From: Sphingomonas sp. Leaf343
GTDB taxonomy: Bacteria; Pseudomonadota; Alphaproteobacteria; Sphingomonadales; Sphingomonadaceae
Direction of reading: 5' to 3'
Assembly: GCF_001423765.1 (NCBI RefSeq)
Contig: NZ_LMPG01000012.1
Coordinates: 280,400 to 344,399, forward strand
Length of the DNA stretch: 64,000 bases
The first letter of the stretch is position 1. Each line of letters begins with the position of its first letter. This document shows positions 44,821-54,474 of this stretch, piece after piece. The translations under genes and the position numbers were made by a program. The notes under the pieces were generated by a model that saw only the letters and a program-made list of their open reading frames with translations, ran no database searches and was not told the origin of the DNA.

Positions 44821-45396
44821 GTGAAGACTGCAAGACGCATCGCATCACATTTAAGTGCTGGAGGCGTAGGTGCAGCAATAGCTGGGCCGATTGCGCTGGC
44901 GTACGGCCACACGGTTGAGGGAATAGATGCAGGCGATTGGCTTAGCATCCCAAACACCGTCTTGGGTGCTGTTCTCGGGGGAGCAGCAGCCTACCTAGCC
45001 GCCCCTAAAGCGTCGACTCGTGGAGGGCGAGACGAGGTAAACAGCGCTCTGCGCGATCTTCGTATAGCAGCCCAGCAAGCCGCTGCCATCGACGCGGAGC
45101 AAACGCCAGTTACGTCGTTAGAAGACCAAGCTATTGCTAATGCTGTTCGGTTATTCAAAGCTGCGGAGCGCTACGATTTTGCTCGTGCCCACACCCCGCC
45201 TGAAGACGCAGCGTCATCTTCGTTTAAAGTTGATGTAATTACCCACGAGATAAAGGGGGCTCTTGAGGCTGCCGATAAAGCTCTTCTGGGGGCACTGCCA
45301 CGTCACGGCGCGGAATTTATAGTAGGCCACATCAACGAGGTCAAAGCTAGGTTTGGCCAGAAACTAATAGATGCTGTTGATGTGGCCCTAGCCTGA
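44821..45396 (+). CDS. Hypothetical membrane-associated protein
   Basis: 191 residues from a GTG at 44821; no ATG is available and a TTG at 44713 would run through weakly coding sequence. Not recognised. Two hydrophobic stretches (about residues 13-30, AGGVGAAIAGPIALAYG, and 43-60, TVLGAVLGGAAAYLAAP) are followed by a helical cytoplasmic-type domain rich in Ala/Glu with ALRDLRIAAQQAAAIDAEQT. Codon use is less GC-biased than the flanking core genes, suggesting transfer, and it lies between tRNA-Thr and an IS3-family element. Confidence 0.6.
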   Translation: MKTARRIASHLSAGGVGAAIAGPIALAYGHTVEGIDAGDWLSIPNTVLGAVLGGAAAYLAAPKASTRGGRDEVNSALRDLRIAAQQAAAIDAEQTPVTSLEDQAIANAVRLFKAAERYDFARAHTPPEDAASSSFKVDVITHEIKGALEAADKALLGALPRHGAEFIVGHINEVKARFGQKLIDAVDVALA

Positions 45397-45397
45397 A

Positions 45398-45416
45398 GGG
45401 CGTTCGCGACCCTTTT
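45398..45416 (+). terminator. Short hairpin with T-run after the hypothetical gene
   Basis: GGGCG-TTCG-CG(A)CCC followed by TTTT (45398-45416), two bases after the stop codon. The stem has one bulged A. Weak but in the right place for a terminator of the hypothetical membrane gene. Confidence 0.4.
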
Positions 45417-45452
45417 AGATTTGTCTCAGCGATAAGTATCAAGCAATGGGTC

Positions 45453-45482
45453 TGAACCGCCCCGGGTTTGCCGGAGACTCCA
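45453..45482. repeat. Left terminal inverted repeat of the IS3-family element
   Basis: Begins TGAACCGCCCCGGGT and continues TTGCCGGAG; matches the right end with one mismatch in the first 24 bases. Confidence 0.88.
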
Positions 45483-45505
45483 ACTCCTGAGAAGGTGGAG
45501 CCTGT

Positions 45506-45828
45506 ATGAGTAAGACGACGAACAAGTTTGCGCCGGAAGTTCGGGAACGCGCGGTACGGATGGTTTTTGACCACGAGCGGGATCATTCTTCTCGATGGGC
45601 AGCCGTGGTGTCGATCGCGGAGAAGATCGGCTGCGTTCCGCAGACGCTGCATGAGTGAAGAAGGCTGAGGTCAACAGCGGCAAGCGTGCCGGTGTCCCGA
45701 CCGAGGTTGCCGACAAGATGAAGGCGCTAAAGCGCGAGGTCCGTGAGCTGCGGCAGGCCAACGAGATTCTGCGCAAGGCGTCCGCATATTTTGCGCAGGC
45801 GGAGCTCGACCGCCCGTTCCGGCGATGA
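45506..45828 (+). pseudogene. IS3-family orfA, frameshifted
   Basis: Starts [20 protein letters not shown] and keeps the HTH ([18 protein letters not shown]), then stops at TGA 45656-45658. The normal continuation ([14 protein letters not shown], then [27 protein letters not shown]) resumes directly after but in a different frame, as though four bases of a TGGGTG had been lost at about 45656. The leucine-zipper C-half runs to TGA 45826-45828, where orfB begins. Without OrfA, the OrfAB transposase cannot be made. Confidence 0.85.
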
Positions 45829-46730
45829 TCGCGTTCATTGACGATCACCGCGATGCCTATGGGGTCGAGCCGATCTGCCGTGTCCTGCCGATCGCCCCAT
45901 CCACCTACCACGAGCGTATCGCGCAGCGACAGGATCCGACACGCCTGTCGGCGCGGGCACGGCACGATGTTGCTCTCAAGCCCGAGATCGCGCGCGTGTT
46001 CGCCGAGAACTTCGCGGTCTACGGCGTGCGCAAGGTCTGGCGGCAAATGATACGGGAGGGAGTGCCCGTCGCCCGCTGTACGGTCGCGCGACTGATGCGC
46101 GAGATGGGCCTGGCAGGCGTGATCCGGGGCAAGCCGGTGCGCACCACAATCAGCGACAAGGCGGCGCCGTGCCCGCTCGATCACGTCAACCGCCAGTTCT
46201 ACGCACCAGCGCCGAACATGCTGTGGGTCCCAGACTTCACCTACGTCGCGACCTGGGCGGGGTTCGTCTACGTCGCCTTCGTCATCGATACCTATGCTCG
46301 GCGGATCGTCGGCTGGCGGGCCAGCAGGACGGCGCATGCCAGCTTCGTCCTCGATGCCTTGGAACAGGCGCTTCACGATCGTCGGCCGGCCCATCGGCGC
46401 GGCCTCATCCATCATAGCGACCGGGGGTCGCAATATGTGTCCATCAAGTACACCGAGCGCCTAGCCGAGGCCGGGATCGAGCCCTCGGTTGGCAGCGTCG
46501 GCGACAGCTATGACAACGCTTTGGCCGAGACGATCAACGGCCTCTACAAGGCCGAGGTCATCCATCGCCGTGGGCGCTGGCGATCTTCCGAAGCGGTGGA
46601 ATACGCGACCCTCGAATGGGTCGGCTGGTTCAACCATCGCCGGCTGCTGGAGCCCATCGGCAACATCCCGCCGGCCGAAGCCGAAGATCAATATTATGCT
46701 GCCCCGAACAACATCGATATGGCGGCGTGA
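45825..46730 (+). CDS. IS3-family transposase OrfB
   Basis: 301 residues, intact. N-terminal HTH_21-like segment ([47 protein letters not shown]). The rve integrase core has the DDE triad: Asp in [11 protein letters not shown], Asp in [11 protein letters not shown] and Glu in [16 protein letters not shown]. The start ATG overlaps the orfA stop (ATGA). In this family a -1 frameshift normally fuses OrfA to OrfB; here OrfA is broken so OrfB alone would be inactive for transposition. Confidence 0.93.
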   Translation: MIAFIDDHRDAYGVEPICRVLPIAPSTYHERIAQRQDPTRLSARARHDVALKPEIARVFAENFAVYGVRKVWRQMIREGVPVARCTVARLMREMGLAGVIRGKPVRTTISDKAAPCPLDHVNRQFYAPAPNMLWVPDFTYVATWAGFVYVAFVIDTYARRIVGWRASRTAHASFVLDALEQALHDRRPAHRRGLIHHSDRGSQYVSIKYTERLAEAGIEPSVGSVGDSYDNALAETINGLYKAEVIHRRGRWRSSEAVEYATLEWVGWFNHRRLLEPIGNIPPAEAEDQYYAAPNNIDMAA

Positions 46731-46739
46731 CACACAATC

Positions 46740-46769
46740 CAAGGCCTCCGGCAGACCCGGGGCGGTTCA
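46740..46769. repeat. Right terminal inverted repeat of the IS3-family element
   Basis: Ends in GACCCGGGGCGGTTCA, the complement of the left end with one mismatch near the inner side. Confidence 0.88.
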
Positions 46770-47161
46770 GCCCCTTCGGCCGTTCGTGTCCGGACAGGAC
46801 GGGAAGCCGCGACGGGAGCACAAGGTTTTCCGCGGGCTTCAGACGTCGGCCGGCTTCCACGGGCGGTACGATGCCGCCGCCGAGTACGAAAAGGCCGTGG
46901 CGGCTGCTCAGCGGCGGCATGGCGGGGCTTACTACAATCTAGGCACGCGCGTGGCTCGCCGAGACCTTCAGGGTCGGGATGCTCGAAGCCGACGAGCTGG
47001 AGCTATGGGATGAGAGCGGGGCCTAGGGGCTGCCGAGCACCGCAATGATGCGCTTCGAGCCACGTTCATCAACGTATTCAGCATAAAAAAGGGTTGCGTT
47101 CCAACCCGATGCAGGTAGCCTCACCCTATCGTATAAGGTGTACGGAATTAAGAGGGCACTT
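46770..47161. other. Gene debris and promoter region between the IS and the TonB receptor
   Basis: No intact gene. A plus-strand tail (about 46947-47026, AWLAETFRVGMLEADELELW, stop TAG) and a minus-strand tail ending LFYAEYVDERGSKRIIAVLG at 47023 look like coding fragments but neither has a start or recognised family. The last 60 bases hold the AT-rich leader of the receptor (AGAGGG ribosome-binding site at 47151-47156). Confidence 0.45.
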
Positions 47162-50100
47162 ATGGTTCGATCGCTTGCAATGGCGTTTCGCCACGGACTT
47201 CTGGCATCGGTGGCGACTTGCGGCATTGCGATGGGAGCGGCCTCATGGGTCGCGCCAGCCGCAGCGCAGAGCTTCTCCAGCGTGAACGCTACCGGCACTG
47301 TGATCGACCTTCAGGGAAGGCCGATCACGGGCGCAACGGTCACCATTCGTTCAGAAGACCAGGGCTTCACCCGCACCACTCGGACGAATGGCAGTGGTTC
47401 GTTTTCCGTTCCGGAGTTGAGAGAAGGTAATTACGCCTTCACGGTCACCGCAAAGGGCTTCGATGCCTATAGCGAGACCGGCGTCCGCCTCACGCTAGGC
47501 AATGCAGCCAATCAGTTCCGGCTGAAGCCGCTCGGGGCCGCGGATGCAGTCCCTGGCGCAGACGGTGGCGACATCGTGGTGATGGCGCAGCGCACCCGGT
47601 CGTCCGATTTCGACGTCACCACGACCGGTGCCGTTATCAACGTCGCCGACCTCAGCGCGCGGGTGCCGGTCGCCCGCAACGTCCAGGCGTTGATCCAGCT
47701 CGCACCCGGCACCCAAGCCGGATCGGGCGCGTTCGGGAATCTCTCCTCCGTCAACGGTGCGGCTGTTTCGGAAAACGCGTTTTTCGTGAACGGCCTGAAC
47801 ATCACCGATTTCCGCAAGGGTCTCGCACCGGTCGAGGTACCATACGATTTTTACCAGACGCTGGAGGTGAAGACCGGCGGGTTCGCCGCTGAATTCGGCC
47901 GTGCGACCGGTGGATTCGTCAGTGCCACCACCAAATCGGGATCCAACGACTTTCACGGGGGCGTGCTGTTCACGTGGAACCTGGACGAACTGCGCAGCAA
48001 TGCGCCCGACACATTTGGATCAGATAATAACGGCACCAAAAGCGAGAGCCGCCAGACGATCTTCCAACTGTCCGGCCCGATCATCAAGGATCACCTTTTC
48101 TTCTACGGGCTTTATCAGGCACGCGACAACACCAGCCGCAGCGCCGGGAGGCAATTCCTCGGCGATCCCCGCGATCAATCCGACGTTGATGATCCGGCGC
48201 AGTATCTGGGAACTTCGCGCAGTTACTATACCACGCGCTCGCCTTTTTACGCGGGCAAGATCGACGCTGTCATCACCGATGGCCAGCGGCTGGAACTCAC
48301 ATATTTTAGCACCAAGGGCACATCCTTTACCAACACGTTCGGCGATGCCACAAGCGACGATCGCCGGTACGACTACATCAACAACGTCGACGGCCCATTC
48401 AGCAGCCGTTCGACGGCACGTTTTGGCGGCAATAACTATGTGGGCCGATACACAGGCGTCTGGACGGAGTGGCTTACGCTGTCAGCCGCCTATGGTCGAA
48501 ACGAAAGCATCTCACAGAACCAGTACTTCAACGCCTCCGGCCTTAACATCTCTAATGTGGAAGATCAGCGCGATCCACTCAATATCCGCACGCTGGTCGT
48601 CGGTGGCGGGTTCACCGATAGCAGCCGCGATATCCGCAAGTTCTATCGGGGCGACGTCGATCTGCGCTTTTCGCTACTTGGCAGCCATCATATCAAGTTC
48701 GGTTATGATAACGAAGACCTGCTCTCGGAGTCCCGCTACATTCCGTCTGGCAATGGCATCGGTTACACGTTGCTGACGGCGCGCGCTGGCAACATCTACA
48801 ATTTGGCCCCTGGCACCACCTATGTGCAACAGGGCACGTATCGGCAGGAAGGATCCTTCACGTCGAGAAACGAAGCTTATTATCTTCAGGACAGCTGGTC
48901 GTTGGCGGGTGATCGCCTGAACCTCAACATCGGCCTGCGCAACGACAGGTTCAGCAACAACAACTCGCGAGACGAGACGTTCTACAAATCCGGCAACCAA
49001 TGGGGACCCCGCCTGGGGTTCACGCTGGATCCGCTCGGCCAGCGCACCGACAAGGTCTATGGCAGCTTCAGCCGGATGTTCGTACCCGTGCCCTCGAATA
49101 CGAATATTCGTCAGACGGGCGGCGAGCTGTTCTACACTCGCACCAACCTCCTTGCCGGCTTCGGAGCAGACGGCATTCCGATCCTGGGATCACCGGTGCT
49201 CTATCCAACGGCAGCGGCCTGCCCCGACGATGCGCTCCGCAATTGCTCGGTGACCGGAACCGGCGAACCGAGATCGGCCGAAGCGTCGGTTTCACAAGGG
49301 CTGAAGCCGCAGTCGGCTGACGAGTACATTCTGGGCTACGAAAAGCGTCTCGGGTCACGCTGGCGCGTCGGCGCCTTCTTTACCTACACCAAGCTCAACG
49401 CGGTGCTGGAAGATGTGTCAATCGATCAAGCCGTCAGAGGCTACTGCCAGCGGGAGGGTATCGCCGGCTGTGGAGATGTTTTTCAGGGCTACAGCCAGTA
49501 CGTGCTCGTCAATCCCGGCCGCGCCGCAACGATCACCCTGTATGCACCGATCAACGGCGAGGATACTCCGCGAACGGTATCCTTCACTGCGAAACAGCTG
49601 GGCTATCCTGAAGCACGCCGGACTTACAAAGGCATGACCTTCGAAGCGCATCGCGACTTTGACGGGCACTGGAGCCTAGACGCATCCTACACATACTCGA
49701 AGACGATCGGTAACTACGAGGGCGGCGTCAAAACGGATAACGGCCAGAGCGACACCGGACTAACCACGGACTTCGACTCGCCGGGTAATACAATCGGCAC
49801 GTACGGTTACACACCCAATGACAAGCGTCACGTCTTCAAGATCGCCGGTAGCTATCAGCTGTTCGACGCCATCAACATCGGCCTCAATGTTCAGGCTTAT
49901 TCGCCACGCCGCTATGGTTGCATCGGCTATACGCCGTTGTCGGTCGATCCGTTCTCTGGAGCTGGCGGGCTTTTCTGCCAGGTCGGTGGAGATGGGACCA
50001 TCAATACCGATCCTGCGGTGACGCAGCCATTGCAACTCGTCCGCCGCGGCTCCGTTTTCAAAAGCGACTGGCAGGTGATCAACGACGCTGACATCAGCTA

Positions 50101-50290
50101 CACCTTCAACATTGGCGACGCATCGATGGTAGCACGGCTGTCCGTCTTCAACCTGCTGAACCTCAAGTCGAAGCTTAACTTCAATGAGAATGGCACCGAT
50201 GGTCAAGGCGTCGCATCGCCATATTATCGCACGGTCACTCAGTACCAGGCTGGTCGCAGCGCGCGAGTTCAGATCGGCTTCAACTTCTGA
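47162..50290 (+). CDS. Oar-like TonB-dependent receptor with N-terminal carboxypeptidase-regulatory domain
   Basis: 1,042 residues from the ATG at 47162 (AGAGGG upstream). Signal peptide to about residue 36 (APAAAQS). Residues about 40-125 form a transthyretin/CarboxypepD_reg-like domain (TGTVIDLQGRPITGATVTIR), then the TonB box-like DIVVMAQ, a plug (NVQALIQLAPGTQAGSGAFG, FFVNGLNITDFRKG) and a long barrel ending SARVQIGFNF. This Oar-type layout is common for peptide or protein-derived ligands. A dipeptidyl-peptidase IV is encoded convergently 0.8 kb on, suggesting peptide scavenging. Somewhat lower GC than core genes. Confidence 0.9.
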   Translation: MVRSLAMAFRHGLLASVATCGIAMGAASWVAPAAAQSFSSVNATGTVIDLQGRPITGATVTIRSEDQGFTRTTRTNGSGSFSVPELREGNYAFTVTAKGFDAYSETGVRLTLGNAANQFRLKPLGAADAVPGADGGDIVVMAQRTRSSDFDVTTTGAVINVADLSARVPVARNVQALIQLAPGTQAGSGAFGNLSSVNGAAVSENAFFVNGLNITDFRKGLAPVEVPYDFYQTLEVKTGGFAAEFGRATGGFVSATTKSGSNDFHGGVLFTWNLDELRSNAPDTFGSDNNGTKSESRQTIFQLSGPIIKDHLFFYGLYQARDNTSRSAGRQFLGDPRDQSDVDDPAQYLGTSRSYYTTRSPFYAGKIDAVITDGQRLELTYFSTKGTSFTNTFGDATSDDRRYDYINNVDGPFSSRSTARFGGNNYVGRYTGVWTEWLTLSAAYGRNESISQNQYFNASGLNISNVEDQRDPLNIRTLVVGGGFTDSSRDIRKFYRGDVDLRFSLLGSHHIKFGYDNEDLLSESRYIPSGNGIGYTLLTARAGNIYNLAPGTTYVQQGTYRQEGSFTSRNEAYYLQDSWSLAGDRLNLNIGLRNDRFSNNNSRDETFYKSGNQWGPRLGFTLDPLGQRTDKVYGSFSRMFVPVPSNTNIRQTGGELFYTRTNLLAGFGADGIPILGSPVLYPTAAACPDDALRNCSVTGTGEPRSAEASVSQGLKPQSADEYILGYEKRLGSRWRVGAFFTYTKLNAVLEDVSIDQAVRGYCQREGIAGCGDVFQGYSQYVLVNPGRAATITLYAPINGEDTPRTVSFTAKQLGYPEARRTYKGMTFEAHRDFDGHWSLDASYTYSKTIGNYEGGVKTDNGQSDTGLTTDFDSPGNTIGTYGYTPNDKRHVFKIAGSYQLFDAINIGLNVQAYSPRRYGCIGYTPLSVDPFSGAGGLFCQVGGDGTINTDPAVTQPLQLVRRGSVFKSDWQVINDADISYTFNIGDASMVARLSVFNLLNLKSKLNFNENGTDGQGVASPYYRTVTQYQAGRSARVQIGFNF

Positions 50291-50364
50291 GTCTCGCAAG
50301 ACGATCCTTGTACTCGGCACAAACTTGGTGCTGGAGTACAAGGACGCACCGTCCCCTTTTGTCT

Positions 50365-50625
50365 ATGGTGATGAATACCACGGCGATCATTGTAACGTCC
50401 CTGTCGGATCGATTATCAGATATTCTGCGTCATGGGATCATCATCAGCGAGATTGTGGGGAATAGCGCGATCCGCCGAACCGCACCCGCGGGGAGATTCG
50501 GCATCAACAGGATTCCCCTGGGCCAGGTATTGACGCGTCTCGAGTTGGAGGGCTTTCCCAGAATCTCGGCTCATCGACACTACTGCGTAGAGACAATGTC
50601 ACGGCAACAAGCCAAACACATCTAG
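50365..50625 (+). pseudogene. Truncated GntR-family regulator (DNA-binding half only)
   Basis: 86 codons from an ATG at 50365. LSDRLSDILRHGIIISEIVG, then RFGINRIPLGQVLTRLELEG and ISAHRHYCVETMS follow the GntR winged-helix pattern (LA..fgvSRiPlReaL.rLe.eGlv.i.pHrG..V), with several key residues changed, e.g. NRIPLGQ for SRIPLRE. A stop at 50623-50625 precedes any ligand domain (FCD/UTRA). Probably the relic of a regulator of the flanking receptor or peptidase genes. Confidence 0.55.
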
Positions 50626-51066
50626 CGGCGTTGCTCAATGATAGGGCCGGAGGCGGCATACCAGGCCACGATGTGGATCCCGGATAACGACAGGACGGCT
50701 GTTGCACAGCCTCCAAATTGTCTGGCACAGTTCTATAAACGTCTCCGCGTGCATTCCCAGATGTCAGTTCGATACTTCGATCTTTTGCTCATCCCAAAGA
50801 GGTCAAGTACTACCCAGCTTATCGAGTGCTCGGTTAGCCTAAGCGAGTGTTACATCGTAGAGTATCTCCAGACTGCACCTCATGGGTTCTGGAGAAACGA
50901 TCATGAAGGAATTCTGGATGCTTTCGTCTACCGCAGGTACACATATAGTATTCTCGACAGAGCATCTTATTGGGTCTGCGCCAAGATATCATTCCAGACC
51001 GAGCTAGCGGCCAATGATGGTGCTTAAAGCAATCTTAACTACGACAGACCCGCAACGCCGGCAACT
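50626..51066. other. 441-bp low-GC stretch without a recognisable gene
   Basis: A 129-codon plus frame (50638-51027) is open but its product (MIGPEAAYQATMWIPDNDRT onward) has no recognisable domain, biased codon use or ribosome-binding site. GC content is well below the window average. It may hold decayed remains of the GntR-like gene's effector domain; I could not align it. Confidence 0.4.
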
Positions 51067-53382
51067 TCACTTCCGAACGGCCGGCCTCGAGATCGTGAAT
51101 TCCTTGGGTGGGGACGCGCCCATCAGGTTCTTGATGAAATAGTCCCATCGACGCCGCATCATGTAGTTGGACACATCACCATAGCCGTGATGCGCCCGGG
51201 GAAACAGGACGAGATCGAAATCCTTGTTCGCCCTCTCCAGCGCGTCGACCACCAGCAGCGTCGATGAAACCGGCACGTTATCATCGAGCAGCCCGTGCGC
51301 GAGCATCAGCTTGCCCTTCAGGTTTTTGGCAAGATCCTGATTGGCCTGCAGGTCGTAATTGGTCGTCTTGCCGTCATTCTCCAGCAAGCCGAGGTACTTC
51401 TCGTAGTAATCGTCCTCGTAGTTCCGGTTATCGTGGTTTCCGCTTTCAGCGATGCCTACCTTAAAGAAGTCGGGATAGCGGAACAGCGCGGCTGCGGTCG
51501 CATTGCCGCCGCCCGAATGTCCCCAGATGCCCACCCGATCGGTGTCCAACCACGCATAGCGCGTGGCTAGATCCTGGATACCGGTGACCTGGTCGGGGAC
51601 CGCCTGCTTGCCCATGTCGCGATAATAATAGTCCTGGAAGGCCTTCGAACGCCGCGGCGTTCCCATCCCGTCGATTTCGACGACGGCAAAGCCCAGCTGT
51701 GCCAACGCGCCCGCATCGCCGGCCGCCGGGGAGAACTGCCGTGACGGGATCGTGCCCGTGAACGGACCCGGATATATGTAGTCGACGACCGGATATTTTC
51801 GCGTCGGATCAAGCCCCGCCGGCTTGAAGAGCAGCCCATGACACAGCGTCTTGCCATCGCTGCATCGGACGGCGATGCTCTCCGGTGCCTGCCAGCCCGC
51901 CGCCCGTAAGCGCGTCACGTCGCCCCTCGCAAGCTTCTGGATAAGCGAGCCGTCCGCGCGCCGCAGCACCGCGGTCTGCGCCTCCTGCGGTGTTGAGTAG
52001 ATGTCGACGAAGTAGCGCCCGTCGCTCGACGGCAGCGCGATATGGTCCTGCCGCTCGGGCGTGAGCAGCATGGGCGTGCCGCCCTTCAGATCGATTGCGT
52101 AGATGCTCCGGTAGTAGGGATCGACGCCCGGCTCCCGCCCGACCCCGGCGATGAGCATCTTTCCGCTGCGCTCGTCGATATGGATCGGGTGGTCGACGTT
52201 CCACCGCCCACGCGTCACCTGTCGCAGGAGCTTGCCGGTTGTGGCGCTGTAAAGATAGTAATGACCCCAGTCGTCACGCTGGGACCACCACAGGATCTCG
52301 CCGCGTTCTGACAAATAGCGCCAGTTGATCCCCTCGTCATTGTACCCGCTGTCGAACCAGGTCGGCACGGTCTCGGCGAACACGTCGCGCACCGCACCGG
52401 TCGTCGCATCGGCGATGCGCATCGTCTCAACCTTGTGGTCGCGCGACGTCGACACGAATGCGAGCGTCCGGCCGTCCTTTGCCCACTGTATGTCCTGCGG
52501 ACCCTCGCCGCACACCACGTCGTCGCACAACGACGACCGGTGCAGGTCGGGCGGCATATTCAAACGCACCACGTGGCCATCGTCGACGTCGACGATGACG
52601 CGCTGGATGTGAACGATCTCCTTGTCGCCCACGAACGGGTACTTCCATGTTTCCGTGGCGGAGTGGCCAACCTGCGTCGTTGTCGTGGTGAAGTCGGCTA
52701 CGGCGCGCTGATCCTGCTGGAACGTCGCCACCTTCCTCGAGTCAGGTGACCAGATCACGATTGCCTGATCCGAATGCTTCCAGCCCGCATTGTCCGTCGC
52801 GTAGCCGAAGTCCTTCACGCCATCCCGTGTCAGCTGCCGCTCAGCGCCGCTGTTGACGTCCCGGACCCACAGGTTCCAGTCGCGCAGGAAGACCGCTTGC
52901 TTGCCATCCGGGGAAAGCACCGCTTCTGCCCGACCAGCGTTCAGCGCCGGAAGCTTCTTACAGGCATAAGGCTGACCCAGTGCGCAGTCATACCGTTCGC
53001 CACCAATACCGACGATCGCCCTGTCCGTCGCGGCGTCCGGCTCCAAGGTTTCGACGGCGAGCCTCGTAGCGTCCCGTTCTTTCAGCCCGGCCGCATTCAA
53101 CGATGCAAGGAAAGCCACTGTCTCGAACGCTGGCGCCTTCGTGCCGGTGCCCGCGTCGCCCAGCATGATCGTGGGGACGCCGTGGCTGGTGTCTTGATAC
53201 CAGAAGCGTCGAGCATCTATCCAATGCGCACTTCGCACGGCATGATCGACCAGCGGAGCCGTCCAGGGACCCAGCTGGTGCACGGCGCGAGTATAATCTG
53301 CGGCCGTCAACTCTTGCCGCTCTTGCGCGGCAGTCGGGCCGGCGATCATGGAGATCCAGAGGAAGCAGGCGATTGCGCGCAT
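51067..53382 (-). CDS. Secreted dipeptidyl-peptidase IV (S9 family)
   Basis: 771 residues from the ATG at 53382, which gives a proper signal peptide (MRAIACFLWISMIAGPTAAQ); an upstream extension has none. An eight-bladed propeller (DPPIV_N; e.g. VIWSPDSRKVATFQQDQRAV, IQWAKDGRTLAFVSTSRD) precedes the alpha/beta-hydrolase. The catalytic Ser is in GIWGHSGGGNATAAALFRYPD, Asp in HGLLDDNVPVSS, His in RAHHGYGD. It removes Xaa-Pro/Ala dipeptides in the periplasm. Convergent with the Oar-like receptor. Minor codon bias differences match the receptor. Confidence 0.93.
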   Translation of the reverse strand: MRAIACFLWISMIAGPTAAQERQELTAADYTRAVHQLGPWTAPLVDHAVRSAHWIDARRFWYQDTSHGVPTIMLGDAGTGTKAPAFETVAFLASLNAAGLKERDATRLAVETLEPDAATDRAIVGIGGERYDCALGQPYACKKLPALNAGRAEAVLSPDGKQAVFLRDWNLWVRDVNSGAERQLTRDGVKDFGYATDNAGWKHSDQAIVIWSPDSRKVATFQQDQRAVADFTTTTTQVGHSATETWKYPFVGDKEIVHIQRVIVDVDDGHVVRLNMPPDLHRSSLCDDVVCGEGPQDIQWAKDGRTLAFVSTSRDHKVETMRIADATTGAVRDVFAETVPTWFDSGYNDEGINWRYLSERGEILWWSQRDDWGHYYLYSATTGKLLRQVTRGRWNVDHPIHIDERSGKMLIAGVGREPGVDPYYRSIYAIDLKGGTPMLLTPERQDHIALPSSDGRYFVDIYSTPQEAQTAVLRRADGSLIQKLARGDVTRLRAAGWQAPESIAVRCSDGKTLCHGLLFKPAGLDPTRKYPVVDYIYPGPFTGTIPSRQFSPAAGDAGALAQLGFAVVEIDGMGTPRRSKAFQDYYYRDMGKQAVPDQVTGIQDLATRYAWLDTDRVGIWGHSGGGNATAAALFRYPDFFKVGIAESGNHDNRNYEDDYYEKYLGLLENDGKTTNYDLQANQDLAKNLKGKLMLAHGLLDDNVPVSSTLLVVDALERANKDFDLVLFPRAHHGYGDVSNYMMRRRWDYFIKNLMGASPPKEFTISRPAVRK

Positions 53383-53533
53383 TGAAGAGCCTTCTGACGG
53401 AGATTTGCCGAGCTGCAGAAAGGAAGAACAAAGGCCCATCACTCCCGCCTCCTCCTTAAACGCGACCTGTACCAGCTCGGGCTGCCGGACGCCGCTATGC
53501 AGATGTGCTGTGGCGATCACAATGGCTTTGGGT

Positions 53534-54474
53534 CTACCACGCTGGGACCGGCCTGACGTTAAGGTCTACGGTCCGACATTCAGCGCGTGCTGGCTGTTTC
53601 CCGGCATCGGACGCTCGTCGATCTCCGGGGTACCGAGAGGCAAGCGCGGTGACCAGTCCGCATCGAACGGACCGGGTTGGCGGGGAGACGATCACTCCTG
53701 CCGCTGTCTTCCGACTATTCAACGCTACCGTCGATCTTCGCCCGGCAGTAAGCCGGAGGAGCGCATCACGACGCAGCAGATCGAAGGCGCGATCCTTGCG
53801 GAACACGGCGCCCCAGGTCATCGGGTTCCAGCTGGCATTGCCGGTCAGCGAGAAGGTAATGAATTCCGCCCTGCCGCCGATGTTCTCGATCGGGATCGCC
53901 CCACCCAGTCCTCCGAAGGCTGTCGGGACGCGGCTGTCCGCGCTGTTGTCCCGATTGTCGCCCAGCACGAAGACATGCCCCGGAGCGACGCGGTACGGCG
54001 GCATGTCATCCTCCGGCCCCGGGCCAAAGTCGAGCGTGTCGTAGGACGCACCGCCCGGCAGCGTTTCGTGGATAACATGTAGGCGACAGAATAGTCGGCC
54101 AGCCACCGTCACGCGGACATAGCCTGCAAGTCGCCGTTCATCGTCCGGGTCGTTCGGGTCGCAGCGGAAGTTGCCGTCCACCGGCATCAGCCGGTATCCC
54201 CTGTCCTGCGCCGCGACAGTCACATCCGGTCGTGGACCATCTGAACCGTGTCGCCGGGCAGGCCGACGACACGCTTGATCAGATCTTCGCCTCGCCGTGC
54301 GGCGTCGGGCGGGGTCAGGATGACCACGTCTCCGCGTGCCGGGTAACGACCGAAAAGCCTGCCCGCCACGAATGGCAGCAGGTGGAACATCGGCGACACG
54401 TAGGACCAGTCGTTGCAAGACAAGGCTATCGGATTACCGTGCGTCGAACTCGCGACGGTCGATGACGCCGTCAT
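53534..54474 (-). pseudogene. Signal peptidase I (lepB paralogue), broken
   Basis: Two frames each encode part of a LepB-like protein. From 54474: NDWSYVSPMFHLLPFVAGRL, then ARGDVVILTPPD and LIKRVVGLPGDTVQMVHDR (the general-base Lys region), stopping at 54220. In another frame: GYRLMPVDGNFRCDPNDPDD, ETLPGGASYDTL, GHVFVLGDNRDNSADSRVP (box E) and NIGGRAEFITFSL. The break is near 54230. The N-terminal helix and the Ser-Met-Pro catalytic segment are missing, so it cannot be active. A ~90-residue tail after FRKDRAFDLL is not LepB-like. Confidence 0.85.

Larger units (their letters stand above)
45453..46769 (+). mobile_element. IS3-family insertion sequence (1,317 bp) with broken orfA
   Basis: Bounded by imperfect terminal inverted repeats: left TGAACCGCCCCGGGTTTGCC at 45453 and right, on the other strand from 46769, TGAACCGCCCCGGGTCTGCC. 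It contains orfA and orfB in the usual overlapping order. Flanking triplets are GTC and GCC, so no perfect 3-bp target duplication remains. OrfA carries a frameshift, so the copy is probably not autonomous. Confidence 0.9.

Noticed and set aside
44642..44878. A minus-strand ORF ending WCRLQDSNL
   Set aside because: The tail is the antisense of the tRNA-Thr T-arm, a known false-ORF signature.
46489..47013. A plus-strand ORF spanning the end of the IS and beyond
   Set aside because: It begins inside orfB in another frame and crosses the inverted repeat; only short coding-like tails remain after the IS.
47023..47298. A minus-strand ORF overlapping the Oar-like receptor start
   Set aside because: Its N-terminal half is antisense to the receptor. 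The end looks coding but has no start or family, so it is only mentioned as debris.
50638..51027. A 129-codon plus frame
   Set aside because: No domain, no ribosome-binding site, low GC with no codon bias; treated as non-coding.
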